Shown here: positions 23,432 to 35,040 of the stretch, in pieces
How positions within the stretch are numbered: the first letter of the stretch is position 1
Layout: the number at the start of each line of letters is the position of its first letter
Assembly (NCBI GenBank): GCA_015179045.1
Contig: WHUZ01000096.1
Location: 62,001-126,000, forward strand
From: Kalaharituber pfeilii
Lineage: Eukaryota > Ascomycota > Pezizomycetes > Pezizales > Pezizaceae
DNA length: 64,000 nucleotides
Direction of reading: 5' to 3'
Notes under the pieces: generated by a model
The model's database searches: none
Told to the model about the DNA's origin: nothing
The model's input: only the letters and a program-made list of their open reading frames with translations
Position numbers and translations under genes: made by a program

Positions 23432-25616
23432 CATACAATATGGGGTACTAAAACTCCTGAGGAAGACAAACCTCTGGAAGGCACTAAGAGAAGAGATAGT
23501 AGAATATCTGAACGGGAAATACGACTTCGCCAGAGGCTTCGACATGGTCATGATCTTAAAGAAAGGAAAACCAAGGGACCTGCCGGGAAGCTGGCGCCCC
23601 ATCACCCTGCTTAACACGGCTGCCAAGCTGGGACAAAAAGTCATAGCGAACTCGATACAGAGAATGGACGACCTGTTCCGGGACTCACAGCTGGGGAGTC
23701 GGCCATTCCGAGGGAGCGAGGACTTGCAGAGACAAATTCTGAAAGAAGCGGACCGCCGACTAGGAAGGGGGGAGTGGACGGCACTAGTCGGGGACGACAT
23801 CAAGGCGGCGTTTAACCATGTAAGACGAGAAAGGGTAGTCAAGAGACTGGAAAGCACCAATCGGAACATAGCCAGCTTCGTACAAGGATTCCTACAACCG
23901 AACCAGTTTTCGATCTCATGGGACGGGAAAGTTCGAGGAAAAGGCACGATGACGGATGGGGCGCCGCAAGGATCACCGCTGTCTCCGGTCCTATTCCTGG
24001 TGGGAGTCGCTCCCCTAGCGGAGAAAGCCGACAGACGACAGTTCACACGATCGTACGTAGACGACTTCCACAGCGTCATCTCCAACAAGTCAATGAAGCA
24101 ACTACGAAAAGACATAGACCAACACCGGAAACTGCTAGCCCAAGAAGCCAAGGAAGAGGGGTTCGATCTGGACCCACGGAAATCAGAGACCCTAATAATC
24201 GGCACCAAAGGGGAAAGCTACCGGCTGGTGGGACTAACGGTGGACTGGGAACTCAAGTTCGACGAACACTTCCAGAAGAGACTACACCTAGGGAAGGCGG
24301 CGTGGGGGGTCGCGCAAAGACTCACAAAGATACCACCGAGCAAGAGAAGACAACTCTACACAGGCATAGCCAGGAACATAGCCACCTACGGATGCTGGGC
24401 GTGGCAAACCTACGCGAAGGGAGCACCGAAGGGAAAAAAGCTAAGACTACTCGAGAAATGGCAGTACACGGTTGCCAGGGACATCACCGGAGCCCCCTGG
24501 GGAACCAGAAGAGACATCGTGGAAGGAATATCCAACCTAGAATCGGTAGAGACCTTCACGCACGGGGAGAAAGAACGAGTGGAGGCACGAACACTGAGGT
24601 TCAACAACGAACCAATACAAGACCCGTTACCGGACACCACGTACCTGAGGGGCGATCTGTCACACCGAGACCCTCTTCCGATACACTTTTTCCCCTTCAG
24701 ACCAAGCGACACAAGCAAGGAGGAATGGGAAGAAGCCATCGCGAAGGAGGAGGACGAAGGATGGAAGAGCGCATACACCGACGGGAGCCGGGTGGACAAC
24801 TCAACGGGAGCGGGAATATACTGCCAGGGCAGGGACGAGTCCATCTACCTGGGACGAAGATGCACCGTGAACGACGGAGAGCTGATCGCAATTGGCCAGG
24901 CTCTCGAACAAGAGGGAGAAGTAATGGTCGTCTCCGACTCCCGCACTGCAATCGCCAGGATCCGAAAGATAGCCAACGGCGACCCGAACGCAGAAGGCTC
25001 GTCCCGAGAAGTACGAGAACGATGGGAGAGACGAGTCGCAAGGGGGGACCAAGACATCGCAATAATGTGGATCAAAGCACACAAAGGGGTAGAAGGCAAC
25101 ACCAAGGCGGACACGGCGGCTAAGATAGGCACGGCACTACAGTACGAAGAGGACATTGCTACAGAAGCAGGCATCAGACAGGAAGCCAAAAACCTCCGAG
25201 CCGACGAAAGGGACCGCCTCCGTATGTCCTACCGACCCCTTCAAAGAATAGACAACCGCAGGAGAATCGCAACCCTGGCCGGTATCCTAGGGAACAAGGG
25301 ACTCAAAGAATGGAGGCACACCATAGGAAAGACGGACTCCCCGGAATGCCGATGGTGTGGGAGAGCACCCGAGAACCTAGCCCACATAACCAACGAATGT
25401 CAGACATGGAAGGGAAAGATGAAAGACGGAGCGGGAGGATTAAGACAACCAGACAAGGATACGAACATCGGGGAGATACTGGAATGGGCAGGGCAGGAGT
25501 GATTATTAGCATTTATTTTATTCGTTATACCTGTAATTAACTAGTTTATTTATACCTCGCCATAGCCCTTAGGGCGGCATGCGAGTAATGAAATAAAAAA
25601 AAAAAAAAAAAAAAAA
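23432..25616 (+). mobile_element. Tad-like LINE, 5'-truncated, 2185 bp
   Basis: Inserted in NLR-C against the gene's direction. It begins inside ORF2 upstream of the reverse transcriptase core, runs through RNase H and a CCHC knuckle, and ends with a 3' UTR, the type-1 hairpin (CTCGCCATAGCCC ... GGGCGGCATGCGAG) and poly-A at 25595-25616. The 13-bp TSD is perfect and the frame is fully open, so this is the youngest and best-preserved element in the window. ORF1 and the endonuclease are missing, so this copy cannot move by itself. Confidence 0.95.
23433..25502 (+). CDS. LINE ORF2 fragment: reverse transcriptase, RNase H, zinc knuckle
   Basis: Open from the insertion point to the stop, 689 residues; there is no natural start because the 5' end is truncated (first internal Met at 23544). 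Reverse transcriptase motifs: SWRPITLLN near residue 48, DDIKAAF (motif A), DGAPQGSPLSP (motif B) and YVDDF near 208 with the catalytic Asp pair. RNase H from about 447 to 570: YTDGS (Asp), GELIAI (Glu), SDSRTA (Asp), then KAHKGVEGN and KADTAA. C-terminal CCHC-like knuckle CRWCG...H....C at about 638-655. In an intact element it would copy its RNA at a nicked target. The codon usage is GC-rich, unlike the surrounding gene. Confidence 0.93.
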   Translation: MQYGVLKLLRKTNLWKALREEIVEYLNGKYDFARGFDMVMILKKGKPRDLPGSWRPITLLNTAAKLGQKVIANSIQRMDDLFRDSQLGSRPFRGSEDLQRQILKEADRRLGRGEWTALVGDDIKAAFNHVRRERVVKRLESTNRNIASFVQGFLQPNQFSISWDGKVRGKGTMTDGAPQGSPLSPVLFLVGVAPLAEKADRRQFTRSYVDDFHSVISNKSMKQLRKDIDQHRKLLAQEAKEEGFDLDPRKSETLIIGTKGESYRLVGLTVDWELKFDEHFQKRLHLGKAAWGVAQRLTKIPPSKRRQLYTGIARNIATYGCWAWQTYAKGAPKGKKLRLLEKWQYTVARDITGAPWGTRRDIVEGISNLESVETFTHGEKERVEARTLRFNNEPIQDPLPDTTYLRGDLSHRDPLPIHFFPFRPSDTSKEEWEEAIAKEEDEGWKSAYTDGSRVDNSTGAGIYCQGRDESIYLGRRCTVNDGELIAIGQALEQEGEVMVVSDSRTAIARIRKIANGDPNAEGSSREVRERWERRVARGDQDIAIMWIKAHKGVEGNTKADTAAKIGTALQYEEDIATEAGIRQEAKNLRADERDRLRMSYRPLQRIDNRRRIATLAGILGNKGLKEWRHTIGKTDSPECRWCGRAPENLAHITNECQTWKGKMKDGAGGLRQPDKDTNIGEILEWAGQE

Positions 25617-25629
25617 TCTACATCCTCGC
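25617..25629. repeat. LINE target-site duplication, right copy
   Basis: Identical to 23419-23431. Removing the LINE with one copy rejoins the NLR-C ankyrin frame exactly. Confidence 0.95.
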
Positions 25630-28502
25630 GCTCAACAAGTAACTTCACAGTTGCTGCTTGTCCTTCCACAGCGGCCCATGACAACGGTGTCAGGCCATCG
25701 TCGTCTCTTAAGTTCCAATCTTCAGGTCCATTCACCAATAAAGTCATGGATAGCTCCAATCCGAAGCAAGCAGCTGCATGCATGCCGAAGAAGAGCTCCG
25801 TAAATTCACAGGTCCAATCATACTTATGCCCTAAATATCCATAGTGCAATACTTGTAAAGCGCAATGCGGTTCTTTGCTCCCCCGTCGTAGTAACTTCAA
25901 GGCAAGCTCATCGACAAAAGCATCTGGTTGCTGTCTTGCGTAGTGACCCCAATGACATGCTGCATATCCTAAGAAGGGAAAATGCCGCATTTCTTGCTCC
26001 AGTTCGGCAATTGTGGTACAAGCGTAAGCTAGTTCATCAAAGTTAAGGTACGTCAAGCATGCCTCTGCTGCAATGCTATATCTGGTAGGGAAGTATGTGG
26101 TGGCATGCTGCTTGAGATATTCCTCCACTGAATAATGCACAAACCGGATGGTCATTGTCTCTTCATCCATGATAACCAGCCCAAGGCAACACTCTAGCAA
26201 TGCTTTCTTCGAAGGAATATTGTCTTTATCTAATCTGGTATCACCTCGCTCTACTGCAAGTGCATGGCTGAGCTCGTCTAGCTTTAGTGGTTGGTCAGCA
26301 AGATGTAACCACATCAATACTTGCATACCAAGTTCTGCACTCTGCTGCAACATAATTCTGTCAATCATGCATGCAACTGCCTCATGTAGGCCTCCTGGCA
26401 ATTCTTCCAGTACTTTCCGCCTTCTTCTTATTGTCTGCTGACCAAGTATCATTCGGATATGTAAGACAGGAAGTAGGAACATCCCTTGAGATTTTTTTAT
26501 AACTGCATTCAGAATATCATCTTTGAGCCCTTCATTCATAGCTTCTGGGCGGATGTCCTGTGCAATTACGTACTCAACGTATGTTCTGATATCGTCAGGG
26601 TTGGCCATAACATCAATTGTGTGTTGCTGTTTATTTTCGAGGCCTAGATACGAGTTGATTGCTAGCTGTATATGGGGTCTCCCAGTAAGAAATATCCGAC
26701 TAGTACTAAATTTACTGCGAAGCACTTGAAGGAGGTCTTTTTGAATCTTGGGGTCTAGCTCATCTAGGGCATCTATGCAAACAAAGTTGTAATCAAACTG
26801 AGGTAAGGTAAGCTGCAGCATCTCGGAAATATCTTTGATCTCCACCCTCAAGCCCTGCTGATGGATAGATTCGAGTAAGCTCATGACTGTATCTGGTATT
26901 CGTGATAAAGCAGTTAGAAACTGCTTGAGAAGGCTGCCCAGAATATTCATTACTGTATGGCTCGCTTGGTCTTGATAATCGCAATATAAACAAGCAATGC
27001 CAACTGTATCTTGTCGAGGAAATTTGGACTTAAGATCGTCAATCACAATAGAACTACATTAGTGCAAACCAGCATTAGTAATGTCTTCTACATCCGATCT
27101 AATATGGATTCAATCATACGTTATAATTGTTTTCCCTGCACCAGGAGCACCATAACAACACAGAACACGGCCACTTGCATCCTGTGCAGTGCTATCACGC
27201 CATCGACAGAAATGGTCATGTTGCAGAGCCAGGCACCTGTACCGTCAACCCTACTAGATCGCACATCTTGATGGCGTTTGAGGGACTGTAGTGGTGAAAG
27301 CATCTCTAGGAGTTCTCGAATCCTACGATGTTCTGCTTTTGCCGTCATGTTAATGACTTCGTTTAGTTTGGTTAATGGTGCCACTTGTGATTCAATATCA
27401 TTGAGAAGACTTTTTATCTGCTCCAGCACTCGGGAGTGCTCCGTGATCCTTCTAATGGTAGCCATATCTGCACATTCTCGAACACGGTTTTCCTTTTCAA
27501 GAATATCGTCAATGAATGGTTGAAATTCAAGTGCAAAAGGCTTCAACATGTACGCTAGCTTTTCTATCACAGTGGCCGATCGTGAAGGGTCAAAATATTG
27601 GTGGGCCTTCACGGAGAAAACGAGAACAGCAGCATAAAGCTCTGGCAAGGCAGATTCCAGTGTTTGTTCAAGATGCTGCGTCGCTGCGGCAGACGATAAA
27701 GTAATCTTCCATGATTTTTCCAAATACACACTGGCATAAAAATCGCATAGTGCCACCTTTTCAATGATTGTGCCAGTAATTTGTTCAAGACTCTCTGTGA
27801 TGTCCATATGATTTAGAGCAACCTATCTCAGTTAATCAGGCTAGTGTAAAATGACAGTAATAGTCCAATGGAATAAACCTGTAATATTCCTCTGACACCT
27901 GCCCAAACCAGGGCTGTAACCTCCGGACTATGCTGTATTGCAACGTCCACAATCCGTGCATACTTCTCAAAGGCTTTCAGGATTTCTTGCAGCCGCCGCA
28001 TTGCCGCGGATTTGTTATTCTGCTGCGCATTGATAGTAGTCTGCAAGTCGTCTATGGTCAACCGAATAGTCTCGCTTGCCGGTTGACATTCACGTGGGTG
28101 GTTGCTGAGGTCAAGAGGTGGTAATCCCTTTTCCATCAGCCTTTTCTGCGCGATTCTAAGCGACCTTTGCCACAGCGACGGACAGCTTGGTACACCTCCG
28201 CAGAGTGCCGGGGGTGTCGACGCGACAGCAGGTACTATCGTAGTTGCACTTTGGCCACCTTCGGAAGGTGTTGAGTGCGTTGATGTGGCAGCAGATACTG
28301 CAGATGAAGCCAGTGTTGGAGTAGGAGAGATCGGGCTTGTGGAACGCCATGGGAATCGAAAAGGTGATCTTGGTATTGCCACAAGCTGGTTGTTCGGTGG
28401 GGACAAGGTTTGTTCCTCTGTCGAGCCCGATTGCTGCGACCCAATAGACTGGCGGAACTCTGCAAATTTTTTGCGGAGTCGTTTCTTATGCTTTTCACTC
28501 AT

Positions 28503-30604
28503 GCTGACTATTTCTGCCTTAGTTGATTTAATTGTTGAAGGAGCTAGTTAGCCTGGTATTGGATTTCAGTAGTTTTCTATCAGATCAAGTTTGGATCCTC
28601 ACAGGTTGAGTTGTGTTTGCCCACAGCCGCGCAATTATTGTCTCACCATATGCACCGCTACCGACTGTATCCCTGTCATAATTTCAGCTGATCATACGGG
28701 CCCTCTGAGAGCCATACATGTATAGAACTGTGCACTACTCTCCCAAGTTGTGCTGAAAGATCTACCGGCATAGATAAGGTGACTTGTATCATCAGTACAA
28801 TTCTCACACAACAGATTGCATTTGAAATTTCTCACAATCAAGTGTGTTCAAACTTTACAACAGAAATCGTACAAATCGTAGCAAAGCCCTTTTTCCACAC
28901 CAATGCAACCTCGATGAAATCCACGCAAGTCTCCATCAATACGATTTCGTAGGAATTCAAACTTTCTCCATCCCTGGTGCCGCAGAAATCGTGGCTTCGC
29001 CACCAATTAGGACTTATGTAACCTACAGTACCTACGAAAGTATGGTGCCGACAGCTTAGTTGTAACATTTCGCTCGACCATTAGTCAGCAGCCTTTTTTC
29101 GCTTTTCTTTACTCCTTTGAGTTAGTCTCATGCCAAGTTCCTTGCATTTTTGTGTTTAGATGCAGCAAGAATTGCATAATATGCATGCATTACTCAGGAG
29201 AAATGTGCCAAGACTAGCTGACTACGTATTAAAATTGCCCATTTAGGAAATTTTTGCCTTCTTGGCACGTTACATTTTTGACCATCTCTCATACAAAAAG
29301 TCCTCTTTTATTTTCCTATTCACATGTGCAATTTTTATTTTTTTTATTTTTTTCTGAACTCGTAGAATTGTTCGCAATAGCAAATACTATAGATCTACGA
29401 GATTTAAAATTCCACATCTATAGTTGTGGTGTTGTGGATACATAATTTGTCACCCCCTTGATTTGGTGTTGGTACTAAGCCAGAGGACAAGAGGAAATCA
29501 ACTAAGCTCAAGTAGACTTAGTTACCACCCACGAACTTGTAAAGTAAGCAGCGTATGTTCTCTACTTCATGTCAGCCTTCACTATGTACGCACCGGATCG
29601 AGAATACAGCTTTTCCTTGCTATAACTGACGCACTACGGTAGGGCGCTCTCGTCGATCCATTTCCCATACCTATCATAGGCAATTTCCATTATTTTTTGC
29701 TGCCCACCCCAATTCTATTTCTGCCAAGCATTTTGTTCTATTCCGCAAACCTTACTATAATGGACAAAAAACGTCAGAATTTATTCGTCCGGTATAGCAA
29801 GCGTAAGAAAACTGTAGAACATGTCAATAATTGATGTAGAGTACAGTACTCGCGTACATAAGTTCAATTGCCTGGTTTGTCAGCCATGTATGTACTCTCA
29901 GGAAAATTTAGAATTGACGAAAACTTTTAGCTATCTTCAGAGTTTTTTTCTCGCCAAAAGATTGTCAACTGCGGATGAACTAGCCCAGGTATTTTGCACT
30001 TTTGTTCTTTTCATGCAGAATTTATTCTTCTCTGTTTTACATGTACATAGTCAGCAACCAGGAGTTGCCATTTACTATAGGTCGTTCACTTAACTTCTTC
30101 ATCCTTGCAACTTGCGACCATGAAAACTATTGTTCATTCGTACTAGTATCCTCACAGCAGTCATCTTCAGTACTTCCTTACCTGCAGCATTCCCATCTAT
30201 CCTCCCCGTTTCCCATGTTTTACCTCCTCTTCCCTTTCACCTGACCATGGAGTAGGCGTGGGGCAGCGGAATGTAGAGCAGGCTACCTCCCCTTAGGACT
30301 ACGCATACTTGGAGTCCTCAACATCACAGATTTTTAGACCATATACATATAAATCAGCCATGGCTCAATAACGAAACAATGATATGGCATAAATTAACAA
30401 TATTGAAAGAAAATAAATAAAAATAACCCCTTGGTTTGTTAAAAGGCTAGTTGTTACCTTAATGAACCAAGGGATAGTAGCATGCGCTCACTGTCGACAC
30501 TAACCCCCATTTATCTACTTGTTGTATTTTTAAGCGACAGCACCTCTCCCTTAGGAATTCATGGCCTAGTTTAACCTGGCTTTCTCTGACATTATATTAC
30601 GGAC
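28503..30604. other. Spacer upstream of NLR-C
   Basis: Presumed promoter side of NLR-C, then AT-rich sequence. I see no gene, RNA gene or transposon that can be supported; open frames are short and without domains. Confidence 0.45.
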
Positions 30605-30808
30605 CTAGTCCATCTGAGCTCCCGTGTACCCGCAACTTCCACCCATTTCTTGCTTGCTTTTTAAGTGAAGATAGCACATCTGCCTTTGAAATTCACCACC
30701 GAACTTAGCCAGACCTTCCACTGCCGACAATATTATTGACATGGTCCGTATGGAAGCTCTGTACCCAAATGCCATTGGTATAAAACCCTGGATGCTGAAC
30801 AGGTACAA
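30605..30808 (-). pseudogene. Relic related to the 18.7-19.0 kb fragment
   Basis: Minus-strand frame with GLAKFGGEFQ and GGSCGYTGAQMD followed by a stop, then continuing recognisably (VRNIMS). It shares the spaced Cys-Gly-Tyr-x-Gly-x-Gln ... Asn-x-Met and Leu-Ala-x-x-Gly-Gly landmarks with 18735-19000. Family unknown. It is decayed. Confidence 0.3.
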
Positions 30809-30825
30809 GGGAATGAAAAGAACAA

Positions 30826-31427
30826 GAAGGCGGATGAGTGGGCGAAGAAGGGGACGGTGATGCAGGGGAAGGAGGTGGCCACCGGAAGTGGGGTGCGCCA
30901 GAGGGTGAAGGCGTGGAGGAAGGAGAAGAGAGAAGTGGAGGGCTTTGGAGGAGGAAAGGTCATGGAGTGGAATAGGATAGCAGTATCCAATTTCACTGCC
31001 TTGCGCCTAGAGAGAGGGAGGTGTGCAGTGTGGTTGAAGAGGATAGGGGCGGCTGAGTCGGATAAGTGCAGGTGCGGGGAGTGCAAACCGGGGAGCACCT
31101 CGCTTTCCGATGCAGAAACCAGAAGAACCGTCCAGAAGGCTTTGAGAGGTGGGGCGACATGGAAAAGAATTGGAAGAGAAAGGCGGAGGATGGGGAGGAG
31201 TATGACGTTTTGGAGAATTTCTTCGCTGGGGTCAAGTTCTAGAAGGTAGGAGAATGCGGGGTCAAGTTCCAGAAGCTAGGAGAGCGGGGGCGACGGCGCG
31301 TGGGGGCCATGTACGTAGAGAGTTAGTTTAGCCTGTCTCCGGGCTATGAGAGCTTGCCCAGGGACCCTGCCATGGCCAAGTGCTACAAGCGGGGTTATGT
31401 GATTTAAAAAAAAAAAAAAAAAAAAAA
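30826..31427 (+). mobile_element. 5'-truncated LINE of a second family (LINE-2)
   Basis: 602-bp insertion flanked by a 15-bp duplication GAATGAAAAGAACAA (30811-30825 and 31428-31442). It begins within the end of an RNase H domain (KADEWAKKG), continues with VSNFTALRLERG and a CRCGECK cluster, and ends with a 3' UTR and the type-2 tail (CCCTGCCATGGC ... GCGGGGTTATGTGAT) plus poly-A. Its protein and tail differ from the 23.4-kb LINE, so it is a distinct family. Confidence 0.88.
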
Positions 31428-31442
31428 GAATGAAAAGAACAA

Positions 31443-32160
31443 TGACTTATTGGACAAAACGAAACAATAGAGAAATTGAATAACAAGAGCAACAGGTATG
31501 TACCAAGGGGAAAAAGTGTTTATACCTGCCTGAGGTGACACAGCGGAAAAGCAATGGTGCGAGAGCCGAAGATGGGAATGAGAAGATGCGGTAGCCTGGA
31601 GAGGGGAGAACCTCCATGTAAGTAGTTACAAGCGCCGTGCAACCACCAATGAATTACAAGATCTCGTAGATTTGAAATATCTAGAGGTGTAAAGAAGTGA
31701 ATAACAAATTAGACTGCTAGACAGAACGAAAACAACAGAGCAATTAAGAAACAAGAATTAAAAAAAAAAAAAATTACGACTGCCGGACCTGCCACAGAAA
31801 AGGCACGGAGGGAAATGGCAGGATGTGACAGACGGCGGGACAATTTTCGCAGCGGCAGAGGTAGGAAATGCGGTTGGACATGCGATGGGAGAGGTTGTCG
31901 GAGTAAAAGTGGGGGGACTTCGGAGGGCCGGTGAGAGGATATCGGGGGGGTTGCCGGACGTCCAGGGGTGGTGGAGGGGGCGGTGGAAGGTGCAGCTGGA
32001 GGGCCAGTGGGTGAGGCAGTAGGAGAGGTGATAAGGGTGCGGTGGCAGAGGCGGAGGTAGGAAAGGCGACAGGAGGAGCGATAAGAGATCTAGAGGAGAT
32101 GGGAGGGAGGTAATTCCAGACTGGAAATAGACCATGAGAGAGATGCGGTTTCCGACGCCG
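31443..32160. other. Spacer with a diverged tandem duplication
   Basis: 31443-31500 resembles 31704-31757 (GACAAAACGAAA / CAATAGAGAAATT-like text), so the host sequence was duplicated locally. A poly-A at 31758-31773 and a G-rich tract at 31830-32100 follow. No gene is supported. Confidence 0.45.
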
Positions 32161-34541
32161 GAAGGGAGGTGGCCGTAGAAGCGATCAGAAAGGCGGCGCG
32201 GAAGATGATCGTTCTTGTTGCAACGGCCTTAATACACAGGAGCAGGTCTCAGGTTGTCCTCCACACATTGTTAATCTGCCTCACCCTCCAAACGGCACTT
32301 GTCACTTACTCAGATAGGAAACCAGTGCCTACAACCTCCGGACATCGGGGGCAAATCCTAACGTTAATGCTGAAATGCACTGAAACTACAGCTAGCCCGC
32401 CTCAGGGGCGCCCAGAGGATAGGTATTAAGTAAGTACCTAGAAAGCAGCGTCAGAGGACTCAGAAGAGAGTTTTTCAGGTGAGAGCGGAGGAGAGAGCGC
32501 CTAGAGTGTAGCATAGCGTCTGCTGCGGCAGAGATGGCACAGAGGAATGAATGAGGACCAGGATCAATGCCACGTGACATGAAGGATTACCAAAGGACTG
32601 CATATCCAATGGTATCCCCACCAACTTCGTCGGCATTTTATGAAAGGTTTCTCCTGCACAACAGGTCTCATGGATAATCACAGCCCAAACTCTCGGGACA
32701 GCCACCTTTTGGCTGGCAATCAGCGGTCAGCAGCATGGTCCCACATGAGCTCAACTAAAGTAAATTTTTGCCACCCACGCTATCTCAACTGCGTCTACAC
32801 TAAAGTAGGTAACTGTATACAATGTATTTCACTACGAGGTGACGCACACCATCTGAGGCACGTTTTTATACCAAAACTGATAACCCGGGAGAGCTTGTAT
32901 CGCAACCACCAGAACAGAAATTTTCTATGTGCTTGGCAATAGAGTCAGCTAAGGGCCGCTCTTCATATCCCACACCTCTGCAGCTCTGCTGCCACATAAC
33001 TGTCGTTTCCCATAAATTGTGGCTCACTGCATTTTCGAATCAGGTCTTGGCGTTTGGTTCCACCCGTATGTGCTCTTGCGCAACACACTGGGAATAAATT
33101 AATCAACACGCTAGGGCACATGAGTCCAGTAACAAAAATAGAAGGTTCAACGTGTTATCTGATGTGGTTGAAGAGCTATTTGCAGTATTCATATTCCCAT
33201 ACGAGTATCTAATGGCAGTTAATTTCTGAAACTGAATATTTGAACATTAACCATCCAGTTTGTCACTTGAGTTAAAGAGAACTGCATACTTATATACTGA
33301 TTGTGAATGCTCTGATTTAGGAATTCCGTAGCTATTGTAAGCCGAGTTGATCCAATATGAGATGGTGCGACGGTACGATGGATATTGTGTGTGGGGATCC
33401 CATAAAAATAGATGCCAAGATATCATGCAAATGCGATGAATGATAATTGCATATCTGAGGAAAGAATAGTTTAGATCCGTTGCCAAATGCATAGAGAATT
33501 CCGTTCTGATGCTCCCCGCGGTCGTCAACTTCTGTGTAAGATGTGCGTCAGTTGTTGGTATGTGCCCATACTTCACTTCGTGGTGAGTACGTGCCTGGGA
33601 CGGCTACATAGTTGCGAGACTTGGTGCGCACGCAGTTGAGACCGTGCATATAAGCAGCAGAAATTACTTTAATTGACCTAGCGTAGTTCTATGCTGTAGA
33701 CCGCTATGTTCCTCTAAGGAACAGCTGTTCACAGCCCCATATTAACTATCCTGAAAGATTGAGCTGACATGGGACGAACCTATCCCAGGCCTTTCCCCAT
33801 GCCTAACGAGACGTTGGTAGCAGAAAGTCTCAGGTTGCTATTGTATTTATTTACAGACTTGGACTTGGACTTTTAGTCAAACTATTACTCATTTTGTTGA
33901 TTTTACTTTGTTTGAGAGAATGAGCTGGATCCATTTGTGCATGACCGACAAGACCCTTTATCAACACCTAGCACTTCTCCGATCTCCTTTCATAGATATT
34001 TTTTTTAGATCGCATTACCAAATGATATCTTGATTGATTTCGAAAGCATCTCAATTACTCTGGTGACTATATTTTGCATCACTTTTGTAACCTTACGGTT
34101 GGCTTCTCCTCATGGATTCTGAAACGCACCTCCTGCGGGGCGGACAGGGGGTATGCGTCTAGCATATTGGTTGCACAAAGTTTGGAGAAAAATAAACAAG
34201 TACTGTGGTCAAGCTGAAGTGTCTTTGTTTGGTAGGCATGTCTCGGTGTACTCAGACGCATGATAGCCAACTGAATACTGTGCAATCAAACGCCGTTATA
34301 GCATTTTTTTGTACGAAAGCCTGCAGCTTATTAAAGGGCATGTGTCCGCGGTGTTTCCTATGGCCATGTCTCCACAATTTCCGTACATTATTGTTGGAAC
34401 TACAATATTTTGCAACTGTGATTGTTAGTATTGTGAAGTTATTCATATGTAGTATGTTTTATTGCTATTCAACGTGCTAACTTGTCAATAAATTTCATCC
34501 TATATGTCTACCAATGACTTAGTTAACTCATTGTAGAGAGC
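32161..34541. other. Spacer without a confident gene
   Basis: Short frames only; the longest (minus, 33247-33576, 109 codons) shows no domain. I see nothing else to annotate. Confidence 0.4.
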
Positions 34542-35040
34542 ACTGCCTCACCTTTGTCGGCGAGGACACGAAGATGCTCTACATGGGACGATTACTTACA
34601 GGAGTAGCAGCAGACTGGCATGTGCAGAATAAGCACAAATATATAGGATCTGAAGCCCGAAGAGATGCCATGTTTGAGGAGTGGCTGACGGATTGGAAAA
34701 TGCAATGGGGGTGGGCCTGCAGAAACTGAATGCACAGAATAAAATGGACACCTACACACAAAAGGGGAAGATTATGGAATACATCAATGCCATGAAGAAG
34801 ATGAACCACCTCACTAACTACGATGACAAGACATTTTTTTACAAGACATTTAAGGATAGTGTAGTAAGGGGCTTGAAGAAGGAGATTGCTCACTTTTTCC
34901 TCAGGGACTGCCCCGTACCTAATGAGTCGCTCGAAGACTGGTACAACCGTGTAATAGCGGTCGGCATGCTTGACGAGCGAGCAACACAAATCGCAGGCTA
35001 CAGTGGTGTAGGGCCTCAATCTAGTGGCTGGGCTAAAGGA
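34542..35040 (+). pseudogene. Ty3/Gypsy-like gag fragment
   Basis: Two overlapping frames, shifted near 34700, read a retrotransposon gag domain: FVGEDTKMLYMGRLLTGVAADW, then an aromatic-rich stretch (EEWLTDWKMQW), then SLEDWYNRVIAVGMLDE. This order of a Leu-x-Gly-x-Ala-x-x-Trp block and later helices is typical of retrotrans_gag. No protease, reverse transcriptase or LTR is seen nearby. A further scrap of the same region lies at 8331-8600. Confidence 0.65.

Larger units (their letters stand above)
22482..28502 (-). pseudogene. NLR-C: NACHT-ankyrin gene broken by LINE and frameshift
   Basis: Fungal NLR. Exon 1 is 28502-27879, exon 2 27822-27120, exon 3 27053-25617 continuing at 23418-22482 on the far side of the LINE. 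Introns of 56 and 66 nt are GT-AG. The N-terminal region (Ser/Thr-rich start, then the helical NACHT_N-type domain ending VWAGVRGILQ and spanning the intron) leads to a NACHT with Walker A YGAPGAGKT, Walker B FVCIDALDEL and an IFLTGRPHI sensor-like strand, a winged-helix region, and ten highly similar ankyrin repeats ending at 22482. Two lesions exist: a one-base deletion near 27225-27232, just before Walker A, and the LINE within the first ankyrin repeat. Without the LINE and one TSD copy, exon 3 is open for 791 codons, about 1233 residues for the whole protein. The ankyrin array suggests a ligand-sensing C-terminus. Confidence 0.9.

Noticed and set aside
23420..24208. Minus-strand frame of 262 codons opposite the LINE reverse transcriptase
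   Set aside because: Antisense shadow; no domain, and the plus strand carries the RT motifs.
23918..25123. Plus-strand frame of 401 codons inside the LINE, rich in Arg, Gly and Thr
   Set aside because: Overlaps ORF2 in another phase. ORF2 has all RT and RNase H motifs; this frame has none.
33247..33576. Minus-strand frame of 109 codons
   Set aside because: No domain, no splice partners and ordinary codon composition for chance in AT-rich DNA.
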